This document shows, piece by piece, positions 56,893 to 64,000 of a stretch of 64,000 nt of DNA. Origin of the DNA: Pontibacter sp. HSC-14F20 (GTDB taxonomy: Bacteria > Bacteroidota > Bacteroidia > Cytophagales > Hymenobacteraceae); assembly GCF_019599265.1 (NCBI RefSeq), contig NZ_JAHZTC010000002.1, positions 124,001 to 188,000 on the forward strand. Reading direction: 5' to 3'. A program made the translations under genes and the position numbers. Within the stretch, counting starts at the first letter, position 1, and the number at the start of each line of letters is the position of its first letter. The notes below the pieces were generated by a model. It made no database searches. It was not told the DNA's origin and saw nothing but the letters and a program-made list of their open reading frames with translations.

Positions 56893-57378
56893 GCCCTGAG
56901 GCTAAATATATTCTTAAAATATATACCAGGTAGTAAGATTTCTGCTCAGGGGCTGTAAAATTGGTTGGGAGATAAGATATTGTAATTTGGAAATCTACTC
57001 AGTCAGGTATAGCAAAACGGGAGTTTAGTGGTATGAATGCGCTTTCGATGTTCCCTGCGACCACCATGTCCGAAGGAACAGTTTTAGGGATGACCACACC
57101 TAGCTGCTCTTTTAGACATCCAAATCACGAAGCTTTCTATAGTTGATGTCCACAACCCCGTGTATTACTAGGCGATTCGCGCGGGTCTGGAGTCCCGCAA
57201 CAGTTGGGGGTAGGGGCCCTCTATTAAATTCGGATTGATAAATTCGAATCAGCTGTCCCTCTCAAAAAAACTATAGCTGCCCGAGTCAGCTATACCTGTC
57301 CTGAAAGTAAGAGGCATTGTCCATACACTCAGGTATACAGTCAATGCCGTGCAGGTATAGCCTGAATTTTGAGGATAG
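56893..57378. other. Intergenic region with a repeat remnant and a motif-rich 3' part
   Basis: No gene is seen. It holds CAACAGTTGGGGGTAGGGG at about 57196-57215, a decayed piece of the mosaic repeat core. A 7-bp inverted repeat (GGCATTG/CAATGCC, 57313-57319/57342-57348) and several TATACCT/AGGTATA motifs lie downstream of the isoaspartyl peptidase gene. Confidence 0.45.
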
Positions 57379-58347
57379 TTATTTCTCCATTTCTTTCTGT
57401 TTAACTGCTTTTTTGCCCTTTTCTGACTCCCATAGGGCCACGAAGGGTTCTTCATCTGCAGCCCAATAACCCCTTTTCATGAAGCCGGTATTAAAGCCAA
57501 AAGCCGCCTTGCCGGCAGCATCCATCGACAGGATACCCCGGTCTCCCTTCAGTTTATCGGCATGTAACTCAATGGCTTTGTCAGTGGCCGCATGCAGGGA
57601 GTTGCCAGCGTATTTCATCATGGCGTATACCTCGTGGGCCAGTACGCCGCGCATAATCGCCTCGCCTTCGCCGGTACAGCTGACGGCGCATACTTTGTTC
57701 GCTGCAAAGGTGCCTCCGCCGATAATGGGGGTATCGCCCACACGGCCCTTGAGTTGGTCCGTCAGGCCACCGGTGGAGGTAGCTGCAGCCAGATTTCCGT
57801 TTATGTCCAGGGCGACAGCGCCCACAGTGTCACTCATGGAACCGGGCATGGTCTTCTTGACCTCTAATCTCTTATGCTGTTTCTCCCGCCAGGCTTCGTC
57901 TTTTTCCGGTGTCACAAAATACTCCGGTCCTTTTAGTGGCAGGTTGTTAGCGAGGGCATATTCTTCGGCACCCGTTCCTACGAGCAGGCAGTGGTCGCAC
58001 TTTTGCAGGATAACTTTTGCCAGGGTAATAGGATGCTGCACATAACGCACACCGCCAACAGCTCCAACCCGCAGGGTATTACCGTCCATAATGGCGGCGT
58101 CAAATTCGTTTTCTCCGCGTTGCGTCAGGCTGGCGCCACGCCCGGCATTAAACACCGGGTTGCGCTCCATGCTGTTGACAGCCGCTTCTACTGCGTCCAG
58201 GGCGCTACCGCCTTTTTCCAGCACATCATACCCATCCTTCAGGGCATCTGCCAGCCCCTGTCTGTACAGTTTTTCGGTTTTTTGGTCAAGCTCGCTGTGT
58301 TTTATAGATTCTGCGCCACCGTGTATGGCTATCGCAAATTTTTTCAT
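57379..58347 (-). CDS. Isoaspartyl peptidase / plant-type L-asparaginase
   Basis: N-terminal-nucleophile hydrolase, 322 aa, that cleaves isoaspartyl dipeptides such as beta-Asp-Arg. The N-terminal FAIAIHGGAES, NAGRGASLTQRGENEFDAAIMDG and the autocleavage/nucleophile region SDTVGAVALDINGN (Thr nucleophile) are present, followed by ATSTGGL and GRVGDTPIIGGGTFA. The ATG at 58347 (MKKFAIAIHGG) is chosen over an upstream one at 58401. It lies directly downstream of cyanophycin synthetase on the same strand and is the expected last step of cyanophycin breakdown. Confidence 0.93.
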   Translation of the reverse strand: MKKFAIAIHGGAESIKHSELDQKTEKLYRQGLADALKDGYDVLEKGGSALDAVEAAVNSMERNPVFNAGRGASLTQRGENEFDAAIMDGNTLRVGAVGGVRYVQHPITLAKVILQKCDHCLLVGTGAEEYALANNLPLKGPEYFVTPEKDEAWREKQHKRLEVKKTMPGSMSDTVGAVALDINGNLAAATSTGGLTDQLKGRVGDTPIIGGGTFAANKVCAVSCTGEGEAIMRGVLAHEVYAMMKYAGNSLHAATDKAIELHADKLKGDRGILSMDAAGKAAFGFNTGFMKRGYWAADEEPFVALWESEKGKKAVKQKEMEK

Positions 58348-58439
58348 CGCTGTTCTGTTGTTGAGTAAGTTTTGCAAAATCAGTCGTTCTGCACAAGGCA
58401 TCTACGGGAATTGCGGAACGGCTGTTAGGTTTTGTATTT

Positions 58440-61082
58440 TTAATAAGTGTCTTCTTCCAGTGAAGACTGGCGCCTATGCTCGATAATGCGAAAACTCTCC
58501 ACCATTTTTACTGACTCCGGAATGTCTTCCGAAAAAAGCGCGATGAAAGCTCCCTCCGGAGCATATTCCATAGCATGTGCCAGGGCGCGCGTTTCCTGGT
58601 TTATCTCCATGAGCTTCATGTCCGGCTTCACAGCCACAATGCCCTGCTTGATCAGGCTGTTGATCTCTTGTCCGGATTTGCCGCGCAGGTCCTTGTCCTG
58701 CCGGATGATAATCTCGTCGAAAGTCTCGGCGGCAATCCGCCCAATCTGCACGGTGTCTTCTGGGAGGCGGTCTCCTATACCTGCTATGATGCCAATTTTA
58801 TAACTGGCGTGCACATTGTCTATAAAATCGGCAATGGCCTCCATACTCGCGATGTTGTGGGCATAGTCGATGAGCACTTCGTAGCGGGGCAGTTTAAACA
58901 GGTTCATGCGGCCCGGCGTGGTTTCAGCAGAAGGTATAAAAGTGCGCAGCGCCGTCCTGATCTCGGCTATTTCGAAGTGGTTGATATACCCGGCCAACGT
59001 AGCAGCCAGCACATTCTGAATATTGAAACGTGCCCGGCCACCAAAGGTCAGCGGAATGTCCGCCACGCGGTCTACCCTGATCTTGTAGGTGTTTTTGAAG
59101 ATGGAAATATACCCGTTCTCGAGCACGGCCGCCAGTCCGCCTTTGCTGATGTGCTGCAAAATACGTGGGTTGTATTCGTCCAGACTAAAGAAAGCTACTT
59201 TGCAGGAAAGACCGGTAGCCATTTCAAATACCAGGTCATCGTCCGCGTTGAGTACCGCAAAACCGTTCTGACAAACCGTCCTTGGAATCACCGCCTTTAC
59301 TTCAGCCATTTCCTCTACCGTGTTGATGTCACCCAGCCCCAGGTGATCCGCTGAAACATTGGTCACAATACCGATGTCGCACTGCCGGAAGGCCAGGCCC
59401 GAGCGCAGCATACCGCCCCGGGCACACTCCAGCACCGCATAGTTCACCGTTGGGTCTTTGAGCACGAACTCACTGCTGTAGGCACCAGTGGTATCACCCT
59501 TAATGATTTTCTTGTCCTGTATGTAGATGCCGTCGGTGGTGGTATACCCTACCTGGTAGCCTTTGAACTTGAGCATGTGCGCTACGAGGCGGGTGGTAGT
59601 GGTTTTGCCGTTGGTACCCGTAATGGCCACTATAGGTATACGGGTCGGGTTGCCGTGCGGAAATAGCATGTTGATGATCGGTTCGGCTACGTTGCGCGGC
59701 AAACCGTCGGTAGGGGAGATGTGCATACGCAGCCCGGGAGCGGCATTCACTTCGATCACTGCTCCCCGGGTTTCTGTTAGTGGGATAGCAATGTCGGTTG
59801 TCATCACATCAATACCGCATACGTCCAGCCCGATAATGCCCGCGATGCGCTCTGCCATGAGCACATTGTAGGGATGCACGATGTCTGTTACATCCGTGGC
59901 AGTACCGCCGGTGCTGAGGTTGGCCGTGCTTTTCAGGTATAGCACTTCGCCATCTGGCAGCACCGATTGTAGTGTCAGGCCTTTTTCTTTGAGCAGACTG
60001 CGCGTATGCCTGTCTATTTTGATGTGCGTGAGCGCCTTTTCATGTCCTATACCTCGCCGGGGGTCCTTGTTGACTTCTTTAACCAGTTGCTGTATCGTGG
60101 AGATGCCATTGCCGGTGACCATGGCCGGTGTGCGTTTGGCGGCCGCAATGAATTTGCCATTGATGACGAGCAGGCGGTAATCGTCGCCTGTGATGAACTG
60201 CTCTGCCATCACTTTTTTAGAATAGCGTTGCGCTTCTGTCAGCGCCCGCTGCGCCTCTTTCCAGGTATGGATATTGACGGTAGCACCTTTTCCCTGGTTA
60301 CCGTCCAGCGGTTTTACGACCACCGGATAGCCCAGCTCATTTACCGCAGTTTCAAGTTCATCGGCGTCACTCACAATGCTGCCCTGAGGAACCGGTATGC
60401 CGGCATCTTCCAGAATGAGCTTGGTGGCGTTTTTGTTACCGGCATTCTCTACAGCGAAAAAAGAAGTGCGGCAGGTCATGGCCGCCTGTATGTGTTTCTG
60501 GTGTATGCCATACCCCAGTTGGATAAGACCGCTGCGGTGATTGTTGATATAAGGTATACCTCTGCTTACCGCTTCCGACACAATGGCCTCTGTGCTTGGA
60601 CCGAAGTACTCATCCTCGCGAATCTGGTGAAGCCTGGCGATGTCCTGCACTATGCTGGGTTTCTTGCCTTTGGCCATCAGCTCAGCTATGCGTACCGCGG
60701 CGTGGGCGGCATATTCTCCGGCCCGCTCCTGCTGGTAAGAGAACAGCACATAATCTACACCCGGTGCTGGCCCGGCATAGCGCCTGCCATAACCACTGTC
60801 CATACCGGCCAGCGTCTGAAGTTCGAGGGCAATGTGCTGCACTACCTTGCTAAAGGTAGTGCCTTCGCGAACGAGTCTGAAAAAGCCGCCGGGTGTTCCT
60901 TTTGACGAGCGATGCTCATACATACCCGGAAAAAGCTTCTCCAATCGCTCCTGGAAATTTGGCACTTCATTGGTTAGTACATCCTGTAACCCTTCCAGAT
61001 CGAGCTTCAGGACAATAATTTTAGGATGCTTGATAGACCAGTAGTTAGGTCCACGCATGATCCTCAGTTCTAGTATTTTCAT
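58440..61082 (-). CDS. cphA: Cyanophycin synthetase
   Basis: Non-ribosomal synthesis of multi-L-arginyl-poly-L-aspartate (cyanophycin) from Asp, Arg and ATP. It has 880 aa, the normal CphA1 length. It has an N-terminal domain (residues 1-160), an ATP-grasp domain (about 215-460, with VVVKPLDGNQGKGATVNI and VIEVNAAPGLRMH) and a C-terminal Mur-ligase-like domain. The P-loop of the latter is GTNGKTTTT (489-497), followed by NVSADHLGLGDI and YAHNIASMEAI. Both active domains appear intact. The isoaspartyl peptidase gene follows after 92 bases, and cyanophycinase is at 43904-44800. Confidence 0.96.
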   Translation of the reverse strand: MKILELRIMRGPNYWSIKHPKIIVLKLDLEGLQDVLTNEVPNFQERLEKLFPGMYEHRSSKGTPGGFFRLVREGTTFSKVVQHIALELQTLAGMDSGYGRRYAGPAPGVDYVLFSYQQERAGEYAAHAAVRIAELMAKGKKPSIVQDIARLHQIREDEYFGPSTEAIVSEAVSRGIPYINNHRSGLIQLGYGIHQKHIQAAMTCRTSFFAVENAGNKNATKLILEDAGIPVPQGSIVSDADELETAVNELGYPVVVKPLDGNQGKGATVNIHTWKEAQRALTEAQRYSKKVMAEQFITGDDYRLLVINGKFIAAAKRTPAMVTGNGISTIQQLVKEVNKDPRRGIGHEKALTHIKIDRHTRSLLKEKGLTLQSVLPDGEVLYLKSTANLSTGGTATDVTDIVHPYNVLMAERIAGIIGLDVCGIDVMTTDIAIPLTETRGAVIEVNAAPGLRMHISPTDGLPRNVAEPIINMLFPHGNPTRIPIVAITGTNGKTTTTRLVAHMLKFKGYQVGYTTTDGIYIQDKKIIKGDTTGAYSSEFVLKDPTVNYAVLECARGGMLRSGLAFRQCDIGIVTNVSADHLGLGDINTVEEMAEVKAVIPRTVCQNGFAVLNADDDLVFEMATGLSCKVAFFSLDEYNPRILQHISKGGLAAVLENGYISIFKNTYKIRVDRVADIPLTFGGRARFNIQNVLAATLAGYINHFEIAEIRTALRTFIPSAETTPGRMNLFKLPRYEVLIDYAHNIASMEAIADFIDNVHASYKIGIIAGIGDRLPEDTVQIGRIAAETFDEIIIRQDKDLRGKSGQEINSLIKQGIVAVKPDMKLMEINQETRALAHAMEYAPEGAFIALFSEDIPESVKMVESFRIIEHRRQSSLEEDTY

Positions 61083-61412
61083 TTGCTTTCACACTTCAGG
61101 TTTGAACCTGTGTCAACAGGTCGCAGGCCACAAGGGCTATGCATAAGATTAGTACGGATTAACAGTGGTTTGGGGGAACTCCGGAGGATGAAATGAACAC
61201 TTATCTCTTTAAATATGAGTAGTAGTTACGCCTACCTGGTGCAACAAAAGATAAGTACCTACTAGCCTACCGTATTAGTACGCTTTTTTGAGTTAATGAG
61301 TGTTTTGAGCCCGTTAACCTAAGAACCCTTCTTCACCTTCATCGTTTAATTAGTGCATTCATTGTATAAAATTATATTCAATAAATCATATTATTATATT
61401 AAGCTTAAAGCT
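61083..61412. other. Divergent intergenic region between cphA and the low-complexity gene
   Basis: 330 bases, AT-rich in the last 80. It must hold both promoters, but I see no exact TAnnTTTG element, repeat copy or RNA gene. Confidence 0.4.
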
Positions 61413-62312
61413 ATGGCAAGAGATTATCAGGATGACTATGGCAGAGGGGGGTTCCGCTCACAAGATCGTGACCGCCCTGACCACGTGGAGCGTGGTTTTT
61501 TTAACCGTATGGGCGAAAAGATCAGCGGCGCCTGGGAGCGGATAACCGGAGATGAGGACGTTCAGAGTTATAGAAGCAATACACATCGGCCTTATTCAGG
61601 GGAGCGTGACCGTGGGGGATACCGTTCTTCGCCCTACAGCTCGGACACTACGGGAAGCCATGAGCAGGGCAGTCGGTATGGGCAGTCACAGTTAGGCAAA
61701 TATAGCCCGCAACGTTCTGAAGACAGCAGCTACGGCGGCCCCTACTCATCCGGACAAAGTGGAAGCAGCAGTGGTTACAGCGGCCGTATGTCTGATTATG
61801 GAAACTCATCTCAGCAGCGTGGCCAGGCAGGGGGCGGAAGTGGTTATGGTAGTTTGCAGAGGTATGGCTCGGCGTCATCGCAGGATGGCAGTTATGGGCG
61901 CAGCGGCTCTGGTTCCAGCGGGGGAGAGTTTGGCGCTTCTTCGTATCCAAACCAAGGCAATGCACAGCGCAGTTACGGCAGCTCATCTGGTTACGGAGAT
62001 ACATCTGCAGGCTACGGGCGAAGTTCCATGGGCTTCCCGCGCGGCTCTGACTATGGCAATGGCGGCTCCGGGTCTATGGGAGGCGGTTACTTCGGAAGTG
62101 GGGCAGGACCCTGGAGCGGCGGACCTTACGGAGACACTGGCACAGCCGGCTACAGTCAGCAGCGTGGTTCTGGCAGCAGTTCCGGGCAAAGCACCCAAAG
62201 CAGAAGTGATTCCATGAGCGGCTACAGCAACTCCGACTACGAATATTCCCGACAGGAGCAGCTGCGCCGGGGGCAGTCAGACCAAAGCTACGGCAATGAC
62301 TGGAACAGATAG
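61413..62312 (+). CDS. Ser/Gly/Tyr-rich low-complexity (prion-like) protein
   Basis: A 299-aa protein of very biased composition. A short charged N-terminus (residues 1-45, with a small ordered-looking FNRMGEKISGAWERITGDED) is followed by about 240 residues of S, G, Y, Q and R. Motifs such as SYG, GYG, SGYS and RGG-like repeats occur throughout. It resembles eukaryotic FUS-type phase-separating tails. There is no signal peptide or membrane segment. The ATG at 61413 is chosen; the extension to 61353 translates AT-rich leader. Function unknown. A perfect terminator follows. Confidence 0.75.
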   Translation: MARDYQDDYGRGGFRSQDRDRPDHVERGFFNRMGEKISGAWERITGDEDVQSYRSNTHRPYSGERDRGGYRSSPYSSDTTGSHEQGSRYGQSQLGKYSPQRSEDSSYGGPYSSGQSGSSSGYSGRMSDYGNSSQQRGQAGGGSGYGSLQRYGSASSQDGSYGRSGSGSSGGEFGASSYPNQGNAQRSYGSSSGYGDTSAGYGRSSMGFPRGSDYGNGGSGSMGGGYFGSGAGPWSGGPYGDTGTAGYSQQRGSGSSSGQSTQSRSDSMSGYSNSDYEYSRQEQLRRGQSDQSYGNDWNR

Positions 62313-62329
62313 CAAACTACGCTTATATT

Positions 62330-62370
62330 AAACCAAAAAGGGACCGCTGCAGGCGGTCCCTTTTTGGTTT
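62330..62370. terminator. Bidirectional terminator between the low-complexity gene and the STAS gene
   Basis: GGGACCGC (62340-62347) pairs with GCGGTCCC (62353-62360). The stem is extended by complementary A- and T-rich flanks, so it works on both strands. It lies between two convergent genes. Confidence 0.85.
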
Positions 62371-62716
62371 ACTTGGCTATCATCTGTCTGGCGTCTTCTA
62401 CTGTGTCCGCTGACCTGATCAGGCGGTCCAGGCCCAGGATCTCAAATACGTTCCGGATCTTAGGAGGCATGTTCACCATGACCAGTTCCATCTCCTTTAG
62501 TTTGCAGGCTTGGAAAGCGGCCAGCAGCACACCAAGCCCAGCCGAAGATATGTAGGTTAGCTCACTGCATTCAATCAGCACAAAGCCCGATGAGGTAGCA
62601 ATTGCCTCTTCCAGTGCATTGTCGGCATATACAGACGAACTGGCATCAAGCTCTCCCTTGAATCGAAGCAATGCTCCTTTGCCAATTGTATCTGTCGTAG
62701 CGTTAAAAGTTTCCAT
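62369..62716 (-). CDS. STAS-domain protein (anti-sigma-factor antagonist type)
   Basis: A 115-aa single-domain protein of the SpoIIAA/RsbV family. The conserved region is LIECSELTYISSAGLGVLL, with Ser57/Ser58 at the usual phosphorylation site. It would be regulated by a serine kinase/anti-sigma factor and a phosphatase, none of which is encoded nearby. A TAAATTTG -7-like sequence lies far upstream (62993-62986). A NarL-type response regulator is divergent from it. Confidence 0.88.
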   Translation of the reverse strand: METFNATTDTIGKGALLRFKGELDASSSVYADNALEEAIATSSGFVLIECSELTYISSAGLGVLLAAFQACKLKEMELVMVNMPPKIRNVFEILGLDRLIRSADTVEDARQMIAK

Positions 62717-62893
62717 CTATCGTTGTTTTCCTGTTCTACCGATCTCCGTATTCCGGGCTCCTGTGTCCGTTCAGAGAACATTGATTTTGTTATTGCCTCT
62801 CATACGCAAAAATGCAATTCGGGCTGTCCTGCTTCAGGGGGTTGTGCCTTTCTAAAGGTATAAGAAAATCTGTCCCTATAAGCTTTGCGTACT

Positions 62894-62979
62894 TTTACTA
62901 GTACATCTTGTCCTTTGTTTCTGGTTAGTTCCGTAGTAAATACGTATACATATCAGTAGTAAATACTGAATTTTTACTA
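62894..62979. promoter_or_regulatory. Cluster of four TAGTAAA sites
   Basis: TAGTAAA occurs at 62934-62940 and 62957-62963, both within the longer repeat GTAGTAAATAC (23 bases apart). It is inverted at 62894-62900 and 62973-62979. A fifth copy is at 63171-63177. The cluster lies in the 487-base region between divergent STAS and response regulator genes. Confidence 0.4.
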
Positions 62980-63164
62980 TTGCATCAAATTTAAGTTAAA
63001 TGTAGGTCAGGTGCGATTGTACATTCAGTTATTTATGATGAAAATTGTTGACAAGTGGGTGCGATAAGTTAAATCACCATTCCACCGGATGCACTACATG
63101 ATGACTACTTTACAACGTATCCGGTTTTTTCGCTCCCATCCTTAACCTTGGAATTGCCGGACAG

Positions 63165-63187
63165 AAAGGTTAGTAAAAATAACCTTT
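63165..63187. promoter_or_regulatory. Inverted repeat AAAGGTTA-N7-TAACCTTT before the response regulator
   Basis: A perfect 8-bp inverted repeat with a 7-base spacer ends 16 bases before the ATG of the response regulator gene. Its position suggests autoregulation or control of translation start. Confidence 0.45.
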
Positions 63188-63203
63188 GAACCAAACTTAA
63201 AAC

Positions 63204-63860
63204 ATGATAAACCTAATAATCACTGATGACCATAAAATAGTACGGGATGGCCTGAAAGCACTGCTGCAGGACCACAGTGCCGTGCGTGTGGTAGGTGAAG
63301 CTGCCAGTGGCAGCGAATTGCTTGATCTGTTGCCTCAGGTGGAGGCCGATATTGTACTGATGGACATCAGCATGCCAGGTATGGATGGCTTCGATACGGC
63401 TGCCCATATTCTCAAACGCTACCCTGAACTCAAAATAGTAGTCCTTTCGATGCTGAGCCACGAAAAATACGTGAACCGCATGATGGAACTCGGCGCATCG
63501 GGTTATATTCTGAAAAACGCAGGTAAGGACGAACTGCACTGTGCCCTGCAACTCATTGCACATGGATGTCGCTACATCAGCCCGGATGTAACACTGGAAC
63601 TGCTTCGCAAAATAAAACACTTGCCAGGCCACCTGCAATCCCCAAACGGAAACGGGGATGAGCACCGGGAGCTATCCAAGCGTGAGCTCGAAGTGCTGTC
63701 TTTGATCGGGGAGGGCTATACCAATGCCGAAATCGCTGAAAGGTTATTTACCAGCAAACGCACTGTCGAAACTCACCGACAAAACCTGCTCGACAAAACC
63801 AAGTCCCGGAATACGGCTGCGCTGATCAAGTTTGCCCTGCTGCGGGGCCTGATAGCATAA
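63204..63860 (+). CDS. NarL/FixJ-type response regulator
   Basis: A 218-aa transcription factor. The receiver domain (residues 1-120) has an acidic pocket ITDDH, the phospho-acceptor Asp54 in VLMDISMPGMDG, and Lys in YILKNAGKDE. The C-terminal LuxR-type HTH (about 152-215) has LSKRELEVLSLIGEGYTNAEIAERLF and KRTVETHRQNLLDK. No cognate histidine kinase is in the window. The short inverted repeat directly upstream suggests autoregulation. No terminator is visible in the remaining 140 bases. Confidence 0.93.
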   Translation: MINLIITDDHKIVRDGLKALLQDHSAVRVVGEAASGSELLDLLPQVEADIVLMDISMPGMDGFDTAAHILKRYPELKIVVLSMLSHEKYVNRMMELGASGYILKNAGKDELHCALQLIAHGCRYISPDVTLELLRKIKHLPGHLQSPNGNGDEHRELSKRELEVLSLIGEGYTNAEIAERLFTSKRTVETHRQNLLDKTKSRNTAALIKFALLRGLIA

Positions 63861-64000
63861 GCAGTCAACGTCACGACATCAGGCAGGCGCATTTATCAGA
63901 AGGCACTCAACTGTCAGGTAAATCTTTCGGTTCTTGTAATGCACGCGGGCTATGGTAATTTCGTATCTTGAAATGAAACCATAGCCCTATCGCGCACATG

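Overview
The window looks like a chromosomal segment of a Bacteroidetes bacterium, most likely Cytophagales/Hymenobacteraceae (Pontibacter-like). This rests on moderate GC content, TAnnTTTG-type -7 promoter elements, weak or absent Shine-Dalgarno sequences and the protein families present. One striking genome-style trait is the extreme abundance of the short motif CAGGTATAGC / GCTATACCTG, which occurs inside genes and between them on both strands. I see no rRNA, tRNA, CRISPR array, phage or transposase.

Layout. 1-3467: polyphosphate metabolism (ppk1, cut by the window edge, and a Ppx/GppA phosphatase). 3578-6902: cell-wall enzymes (M23 lipoprotein, L,D-transpeptidase), a thioredoxin-like protein and a small membrane protein. 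6970-27584: a large alpha-glucan/trehalose island. The minus strand carries treZ, a GH57/DUF3536 protein, treY and malQ. A divergent plus-strand operon carries glgE, a treS-maltokinase fusion and glgB. A fused trehalose-phosphate synthase/phosphatase follows. 27668-29705: exonuclease VII subunits. 30409-35064: a RamB/ScfR-like XRE regulator divergent from malate synthase and isocitrate lyase (glyoxylate bypass). 35152-40950: CNNM/CBS protein, aldehyde dehydrogenase, SDR, HMG-CoA lyase and a LutA-like protein. 41037-41484: a decayed outer-membrane-protein gene. 41780-46570: a six-gene operon with an outer-membrane protein, the TIGR02587/TIGR02588 pair, cyanophycinase and a guanidine-modifying-enzyme homologue. 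47175-49441: TPR, DUF3037, HipA-like kinase and membrane protein. 49527-51288: AT-rich small genes, including a Coq4-like gene split by an in-frame stop. 51754-53090: ferredoxin and ferredoxin reductase. 53232-56843: a cluster of small membrane proteins with a winged-helix regulator and two copies of its probable operator. 57379-61082: cyanophycin synthetase and isoaspartyl peptidase. 61413-63860: a Ser/Tyr/Gly-rich low-complexity protein, a STAS protein and a NarL-type response regulator.

How it fits together. Much of the window deals with reserve polymers: polyphosphate, branched alpha-glucan, trehalose and cyanophycin. TreS-maltokinase, GlgE and GlgB can build glucan from trehalose. TreY/TreZ can turn glucan back into trehalose. 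OtsA/OtsB can make trehalose de novo, although the phosphatase nucleophile is changed to Glu. CphA makes cyanophycin; CphB and the isoaspartyl peptidase can return Asp and Arg.

The long gene-free gaps are mostly filled by a mosaic non-coding repeat (four copies plus a remnant). Three of the four copies lie between convergent genes. Its core can fold into either a terminator-like hairpin or a long competing stem.
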